Shown in pieces: positions 11,201-20,200 of a stretch of DNA of 64,000 nt; the stretch's first letter is position 1; each line of letters begins with the position of its first letter. The stretch lies in the NCBI GenBank assembly GCA_958450365.1, contig CAUEEP010000925.1, positions 1,302,001-1,366,000 of the forward strand. The letters are read 5' to 3'. The notes under the pieces were generated by a model, which saw only the letters and a program-made list of their open reading frames with translations, was not told the origin of the DNA and searched no databases. This DNA is from Mesorhabditis belari. Taxonomy: Eukaryota; Nematoda; Chromadorea; Rhabditida; Rhabditidae. Both the position numbers and the translations under genes were made by a program.

Positions 11201-14200
11201 GATGAGTTTTAAATGGTAAATCGAACTGAAAACTCCAGCTTTTTGAAAACTCAGTTTCCCCAATCTATTTAAAATTCAAAAAAAGATGATTTCAAGTATC
11301 TTAAATATGTTTTAAAGCGCTAAACAAACCTCTGTGTCAGTCCTGTTTCCACCGCTCCACACTGTGCAATCATATCACAAATCGAGTGCACGATGCCCGC
11401 GTCAAAGATCACTAACTTCTCCTCGCAACTACAGTCGCTGATCAGTCTGAAGGAGGAATTTGGTTTGGTAAAGTTCGTTGAATCACTTTTTCTTTATTCT
11501 TTTGAAACGTTTAGTTTTTTTTCAGTTCAGTTCACTTTGCCACTATGAAATGAAGGTGTTCAACTGGCAAGACTGACCAAAAACTAGAGCTGTTGAACTA
11601 GAACTGTTGGACTAGAACTGTTGGACTAGAACTGTTGGACTAGAGCTGTTGGACTAGAACTGTTGGACTAGAGCTGTTGGACTAGAACTGTTGGACTAGA
11701 ACTGTTGGACTAGAACTGTTGGACTAGAGCTCTTGGACTAGAACTGTTGGACTAGAGCTGTTGGACTAGAGCTCTTGGACTATAACTGTTGGACTAGAGC
11801 TGTTGAAAAAGAACAGCTCAACTAGAACTGTTCAACTAGAACTGTTCAACTAGAACTGTTCAACTAGAACTGCTCAACTAGAACTGTTCCAATAGAACTG
11901 CTGAACTAGAACTATTCCACTAGAACAGCTCAACTAGAACAGCTCAACTAGAACTGCTCAACTAGAACTGTTCAACTAGTTCAACTTGTCTTCTAGTTGT
12001 GAACTTTCATTTCTAACTAGATTTTCCCTGTTTACCTGGCCACTTTAAGCATATTCGTCATGCGGAGGGGTTTCTGATTGAGGAAAATCGATATCCTTTC
12101 AGCGATCGATGATCCCTCATCAGGTTCAGGTGATGAGGAAGAAGAGGCGGCTGAACCCATCACTCGACCGAGACGGGAACAACTACAATGATCAACAAAT
12201 TGCACCTGCTGTAGAGTCATAGCTTTGCAGTTAATTCATTCAGTGATCATTCACTAATTAGGCCTTCATTAATATTTCTAAAACCGCATAGGATCAAGCT
12301 CGAAGCTCTTGAAACGCTCGGAAGAAGTTTAACAAAAAAACTTGTTATTCATAGATGAAATCTGATTGAGGGAGCTCATTTTCTAGGAAAATCTAACGTT
12401 AAATTTGAGAGGACTGCTATTTTTCGAGGATTTTCAAGAAATTATGTGCATTTCTATGCCAAAACTCACCGCCAACCGCCGCCAACAAAGCCGAAAATGC
12501 GTGCCGCGCAGCCGGTGGGCGCGCTTCCCGATGGGGAAGCCGCGACTTCGACCACTGAAAAGTTGAGCAATCGAATTTCTAAGAAATCGAATTTCTAAGC
12601 AATCCAATTTCCTCTACCGATATTTATAGATCTCTATAGATATCTATAGATATCTAGAAATCATCTACACTTCTCTTCCTCGTTTTTGAAGAGATTTGAA
12701 AGGGGCTAATGTTTTAAAGTCGAGAAATTCGACTCAAAAACAAATCCGAGTCAAAGTCAAAGTCAAAGTCAAAGTCAAAGGGGATTTCATGGATCGTAGC
12801 TCGCAATACAAACACTACAAACACTTCTAACACTTCTAACTTGCTTTATAATTGTCAGATTGAGACGATCTATAGCTCAAAAAGATCGCGTTCAAACTGT
12901 GATTCAAACAAAATCTAATTTCTAATTTCCTAAGCAATCCAATTTCCTCTATCGATCTTTATAGATATCTATAGATATCTAGAAATCATCTACACTTCTC
13001 TTGTTCGTTTTTGAAGAGATTTGAAAGGGGCTAATGTTTTAAAGTCGAAAAATTCGACTTTAAAACACTTTTAAAGTCGACTCAAAAACAAATCCGAGTC
13101 AAAGTCAAAGCGGATTTCATGGAGCTCGCAATAAGGCTCGCAATAAGGCTCGCAATAAGGCAGCTTCGTAGCTCGCAAAACGGCTTTATCATTTTATGAT
13201 AAAGGCTTATTCATATCATTTTATGATATGATAAAGTTTAAAATTCGTTTTCTTTGACTCATCTTCCCAAAAATGACTCACCGACGAGGCCTTTGGCACC
13301 GGATTGGTGTAGCTTGTGCTTTCTGTGATCGGCTTTCGTCGCCTCACCGTCCCGACGCGGGAAACAGCGCCTGAGTGCCTGTAAATGCGAAATTTTATAT
13401 CAAAAGATCATTTTTATATTAAAAGATCATTTTTATATTAAAAGTTCATTTTTCAATCAAAAAGTGCTCAGTTTTCTGTAAAATTTGGCAATTTCTCTTT
13501 AGTTTTTGTTAAATTTTCCTTATTTTCTTTATTTTCTTTTCATTTTCCTTATTTTCTTTTCATTTTCCTCATTTTCCTTATTTTCTTTTCATTTTCTAAA
13601 GCCCAGAGTTTATAAAATTGATCTTTTAAAACTTTTAATATTCTTTCAAGCTTCAAAAGAATCATTTATAGAATCAAAAGAAGCAAAAGGATCAAAAGAA
13701 TCATTTATAGAATCAAAAGAATCAAAAGAATCGTTTCCCAAAAGAAATATGGCCTTAATTTAGCTTAATTTAGCTTTATTTAGCTTTATTTAGCTTTATT
13801 TAGCTTAATTTAGCTTTATTTAGCTTTATTTAGCTTTATTTAGCTTAATTTAGCTTTATTTAGCTTTATTTAGCTTAATTTAGCTTTATTTAGCTTTATT
13901 TAGCCAAAAAAAGTGAAAAACAAGAAATATTTGAATATTTGAAAGGAAAACGATAAATTTTCTCGCAACTAATTGCCGGTTGATCAAAACTGACATTTCT
14001 GAGCAAAAATGAGATTTTAAGGGAAGAAAATTGTCAAGTACATTGAGGATTTCAGAAAAAAACGCATGACTTCGAAAAAAATGTAGTCAATTTGTATAAG
14101 AAAATGACAAAATAACAAGATTTTTGTAGTCAAACAAGCAGAAGAGACGAGGAACCCAATTTGGAAAAAAAAAGGAAGGAAAGGAAAAACATTTCTTTCT

Positions 14201-17200
14201 AAAGATATTGGAAAAACGTAAAAAGCGGATTTCGAAAGAAATATGCGAATTGGGAAATCAATCCAAAGCTGGCTTAGCTTGTACTTTGTGCTCTTGTAAA
14301 CGCACATCGGCATAGTGTCACTGAAATGACTCAGTTTGCCAGAAGAAGAGCGTTTATGAATCCAAATGGGTCATAGGATTTTGCCATTGGCAATCTAACT
14401 TTGAACTCAAATATCTTCGTGTTGGAGTGTTCAATTTCAATTTTTTTGGTATTATTAGATGCACCAAGGCTTTCTCTATCGATTGGTACAAAAACTATTT
14501 CAATTGGACAGCCGAACACCAAGATATTTAAGCTTAAAGTTGGATTGCCAATGGCAAAGGGAGGGGCGGGGCGACGGACCTTTTATACGGAACTTTTCAC
14601 TCCCTTTGCCATTGGCAATCTAACTCTAACATCTAATAAAGCCAAGATATTTGAGCCCAAAGTTAGATTGGCAAAAGGGGCGGGGCCAGAAGGGCCTTTT
14701 ATATCCTTTTGCCATTGGTAATCCAACTTTGAGCTCAAATATCTTGGTGTTCGGCTGTCCAATTTGAATAGTTTTTGTACTAATCGATAGAGCAAGCCTT
14801 GGCGCATCCAACGATACCAAAAAGATTGAGATTGAACACTCCAACGCGGAGATATTTGAGCTCAAAGTTAGACTGTCAATGGCAAAATCCTATGACCCAT
14901 TTGGATTCATAAACGCTCAAATATCTCGACCTTGGGTGGTCTAATTTCAATAGTTTTTATACCAATCGATAGAGAAAGTCTTGGCGCATCCAACGATACC
15001 AAAAAGATTGAAATTGAACACCTCCAACACCAAGATATTTGAGCTTAAAGTTAGATTGCTGGCAGCTGTGTTGATTAGCTTAGATAGTTAGTGCTAGGCT
15101 TAGCACTAGACCTAGCACTAGACTTTTAGTAAATTTAAAACTTTATCTTTAAATAAAGCCAAGATTTAAGCTAGAAAATCTCAAAAACAAACAATTCGAA
15201 AGCAAATGAGTCTGTAATCGATTCGAGAACTTGTACAAAGAAAAAGGGAAAGCAAAACCAATTACCTGGGTCTTCTCATTATCGCGAAATTATTCATCCC
15301 TCTCAAATTACAGCGTACCAAGTGATTGTTGACGCTTTTGATCGAGATTTGGGAAATTTTTTTGTCTTGAAGTGAATTCCCCTGAGCCTCACAAATTGGG
15401 GATTTCGTAAAATCATCTTTGGTTCAATGAAAAGTGTTGGCGTGACGAATAAGACGCCCACCAAGGGATAAAAGTGGTTTTACGGGATATCAGTGATCAG
15501 TTATCTTCTTGAGAAAAGGATTTTACGTTAATCCTGGCCAGTTGATCCTGGTCAAGCCTGCAGAAAAGATTGTGAGGCATTTCATACAAGCCCCGCTCCT
15601 TTGCCATTGGCAATCTAACTTTGAGCTCAAATATCTTGGCTTTGGACTATCCAATTGAAATATTCTTAATATCATTCAATGCGCCAAGTCTTTCTCTATC
15701 GATTGGGACAAAAACCATGAAAATTGGACAACCCAAAGCGGAGATATTTGAGCTCAAAGTTGGATTGGAAAAAGGGGCGGGGCCAGAAAGAGCTTTTATA
15801 CGCGCCTCAGCCATTTTGCCATTGACAATCTAACTCTAACATTTAGCAAAGCCAAGATATTTGAGCTCAAGGTTAGATTGCCAATGGCAAAGGGAAGGGC
15901 GGTTATTTTATACGCGCCCCGCCCATCCCGCCCTGGGTCAACAAGAAGCCAGTTTAGGAATGGTTCTGATTAGCTCTGATCTGGGCAAGCGGTCCGATTT
16001 CCATGGTTATCAGACATTTGATACACACCCCGTCCCTGCCATTGGCAATCTAACTTTGAACTCAAATATCTTAGCGTTGGGCTGTTCAATTTCAATCTTT
16101 TTTTTATTGTTGGATGCGCTAAGTCTTTCTCTATCGATTGGGACAAAAACTATTGAAATTGGACAACCCAAAGCCGAGATATTTTGGTTCGAGGGCCAGG
16201 TTGAAGACAATGGGGCTAAGTGGGCACCCTTGTTTCACCCCGGCTTGGATTCGGATGGCATCGGTGGATCCGTCGGAGCTCCTAATCATGGTGGAGGCGT
16301 TGGAATAGAGGCGCTTCAGGATACTTCTTTGACTCTTGAGCTCGGTGGTGAATTCGAAAGAGTTTCTAGTGAGTCTAGGCAAAAGCGGGAGTCAGATATT
16401 ATGCGTAAAAATGGGGAATCGTTGACAGGAACGAGGCTAGGTCGCTTGAGCGTTAGCTAAACGCGTTAGGCACTCGCTAGGCACTCAGCTATCGGGATAA
16501 TCAAATCTGTGACTAAAAAAGTCTCGAAAATCGATAAGCTTCAAAATTCCAAAAGCTGGAGTCAGATATTATGCGTAAAAATCGGGAATCGATGACAGGA
16601 ACGAGGCTAGGTCGCTTGAGCGTTAGCTAAACGCGTTAGGCACTCGCTAGGCGCTCGCTAGGCACTCAGGTATCGAGATAATCAAATCTGTCACTGAAAA
16701 AGCCTCGAAAATCGATAAGCTTCAAAATTCTCAAAAGTCATACGGTGAATTAGTCATAAATAACAAAAAAAAGTGGCCAAAAGGCAAAAAGGGAAATCCA
16801 ATTTATTCCCGTTGTCCGGTTGATTCTTTTTTTGCCATTTTTATTTTTATTTCTGAAAAGATGTATTGGCGTAAAATTAGAGAAGTAAAAGGAAAATCGA
16901 TGAAATTCTTCGCAAAACCGTAATTCTTAGCTACAATTTAGATGGGAAAATGCCGTTTTCGACCGTTTTCGACCTTTTTTGACCTTGAAAGTCTCAAAAA
17001 TCAAATTTCGAAGTAGAAAAAGCTTTTTTTGAAGCATTTTTTGAAGCAAAATGACGAAAACTTACTGTATTCTAACAAAATTTTGTTTTTTTTAAACAAA
17101 TTTGCATCGCTTTTATGCAGAGATTTCTTTTTTTTCAAAATTTTACTTTATTTGGACGTACTTTGTGCAAAAATTTCCCTTTTTGAAAAACTGATTTCGT

Positions 17201-20200
17201 CAAAGAAATCGATTCACGCGTACTTTGTGCTTAAAATCGCATAAACGTACACTTTCTAGTGCACGGGATTCTTGGTTTTCTAGAGAAAGGGATCGATTTG
17301 CATTCTAGAGAAAAACAAGCATCACTAGAAGAAAAACAAAAAAGCTAGAGCACTAGAAAGTGTTTTTACGTGATTTGAGTACAAAATGTCCTCAAATCGA
17401 GTCATAAAGATCGAGTTTTACAAATTTCCTATAAGTTTTACTACATTATGTCGTGGAAAAAGAAAAAAAGGGTCAAAAATGAATATGCTGACAATAATAG
17501 AAGACTAGTCAACACTTTTTGAAAAGAAAGATTCGAGTGGGGATCGAACGTGTGAGCTCTCGCTCTGGAAACGAACGCTTTCCCACTCGGCCAAGTCTGC
17601 ACAGAGTTGCGCCCGCAAGGAGGCCGTTAAGACCCAAAAAAACCCATCAGCACTTTTTTTGAAAAAAAAGCGCAACCAAAGCCCAAGCCGGGATCGAACC
17701 TGCGAGGCCTCGCTCTGGAAACGAACGCTCTACCACTCGGCTATGACTGCAACTGACCAGCTCTGCAAAAAGACCGTTAAGACCCAAATGAACGTGAGCA
17801 CTTTTTGGAAAAAGCAAAGAAATACCGAAGTGGGAATCGAACTTGTGAGGTCTCGCTCTGGAAACGAATGCTTTACCATTAGGCCAAGACTGCAACGAAC
17901 CAGCCCCGCAAAAAGACCGTTAAGACCCAAAGAAGCCCAACAGCACTTTTTGAAAAAAGTAGAACCAAAACCCAAGCGGAGATCGAACCTGCGTGGTCTC
18001 GCTCTGGAAACCAACGCCGTACCACTTGGCCAAGCCTGCACCGAGTTAGGCCGCAAGGTGGTCGTTAACAGCCCAAATGGTCGGCCCAAATGGCCACAGT
18101 TTTAACAAAACTTTAGACGCTTATAACTCCTCGTAGATTAACATTTAGCAAAAATGGAATACAGATTCGGAATCAGCAGAAAATTCTGAGTCGAATAGTA
18201 TAGGTCGCATAGCATTTAGCCGGCTCAGCTAGTTTTTTTCCCTTGTTAATAGCTAGCGAGGGTAAATAGCTTACGTGTATGATTGCGGCTGTGCACCGTG
18301 AGTGAAATGCCGCTTGTTGTTGCTCGCTTTCCAATGGGGAAATCACCGTCGAGATGGCAGCCGCACCCGACGATGTCTGAAAGAGAAAATGTGTAAAGGA
18401 AAAGTTAAATAATGTTGGAATATATTTATTTGGGGGCTTTATTGAGTTCTTTATTTACTTCTTTATTTACCTCAGCACTTTTTCTAGTCCTTTCTAGGTC
18501 TGTGCCCCATAATTCGTTCTCTAAACTACGTCGTTCGTTCTCTAAACTACTACGTCGTCCACCGTAATATTGTCTTATTTTTCTTCTGATTCTATGAGAG
18601 TTCACAAAGAATATAAAGAGAAGCAAAAAGTGAATGGGTTGGAAATAAAATTGAGATTGCAATAGAAAGAGAAAATGGAAACGGTTTAAGTGAGAAATGA
18701 TTCTAAGTGAGAAACACTTCGACGGTGGCCTCATGCTATTCATTTATGAGATTCAAGCTAAAGCTGAAGCTTAGCTAGCTAAAGTTCACCTCTATACAAA
18801 GCTCCGATCACCTAACTAAAAAGCAAAAAGTCTGTGGTTCACTCAACCACAAAAAATCGGCGAAAACAAAATGAGTCTTTTCACAATTTCCCCCATTTCC
18901 CCTCGGGGATTTATTCGTTTTTTTCGCGATTTTTCGTTTTCTTTTCGGATCCATTAGTGGAATTGCCCGATTTTTTGTGATTTTTGTCACATACTTGGAA
19001 TTTGAAAGAAATCTGAGGGAGAATATGGTCTGGGTACAGGTTGGGGAAAAGATTTGACATCAGATGATGAACTTTGTGCGCAGAATTCTTGATTTTCTCT
19101 CGTTATACTAGAGAAAAGAGTCCCCTTCGGTGAAAAGAGACTTTGTCACCGTTCTTTCTACTGAATCGTTGTTTTCTACTGAATCGTTGTCTACTTTCTA
19201 GAGCAATGACTCAAGCAATGACTCAGCAATGACTAAACTTTCATCGAGGAAGGACCCAATGCACCAGAAGGACCCAGTGCAGTAGAAGGACCGAATGCAC
19301 CAGAAGGATCCAATGCGCCAGAAGGACCCAATGCACCAGAAGGACCCAATGCCCCAGAAGGACCCAATGCACCAGAAGGACCCATTGTAGCAGAAGGACC
19401 CAATGCACCAGAAGGACCCAGTGCACCAGAAGGACCCAGTGCACCAGAAGGACCCAGTGCACCAGAAGGACCCAATGCACCAGAAGGACCCATTGTAGCA
19501 GAAGGACCCAATGCACCAGAAGGACCCAGTGCACCAGAAGGACCCAGTGCACCAGAAGGACCCAGTGCACCAGAAGGACCCAATGCACCAGAAGGACCCA
19601 ATGCACCAGAAGGACCCAATGCACCAGAAGGACCCATTTTAGCAGAAGGACCCAATGCACCAGAAGGACCCAATGCACCAGAAGGACCCAGTGCACCAGA
19701 AGGACCCAGTGCAGCAGAAGGTTTACAAGAGCTGGCACAAAGAACACCAATTACTATTTTCCTTTTTCCTACCTGAATAAGTAGAGTGCGGGGCGGGGAA
19801 ATCTCCTGGGCGGGCAGATTTGCTGATAATGAAGAGATTTTAAAGAGAAATTTAGAGAAATCGACGAAAAAAATGAGAAAACCGATCAATCTGGGGATTT
19901 GATCGGAGATTTGGGAGAGGTGGGTCGATGCAGAGATGAGGAGATCAGGTGGTGTCTCCTGGAAATTTGATTTTACGGAAATGCTTGACGGTTAGCATCA
20001 AAAAATAACAAAAACATGGAAAATATCAATTGAAAAATGCTGAAAGCAATGCAAATAACGAATTTGTTTTCAATTCAAGCTTTTAGCCAAGTTTTGCGGT
20101 CATCGGACTTTTAAAACGCACCCCTTCCTTTGTCATTGGTAATCTAAATTTGAGCTCAGATATCTTGGCTTTGAGCTGTTCAATTGAAATATTCTTGGTA

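Noticed and set aside
19233..19889. 218-codon collagen-like GALGPS frame
   Set aside because: It is the 18-nt minisatellite read in frame and runs over a BIRC6 exon and intron; no signal peptide or splice structure.
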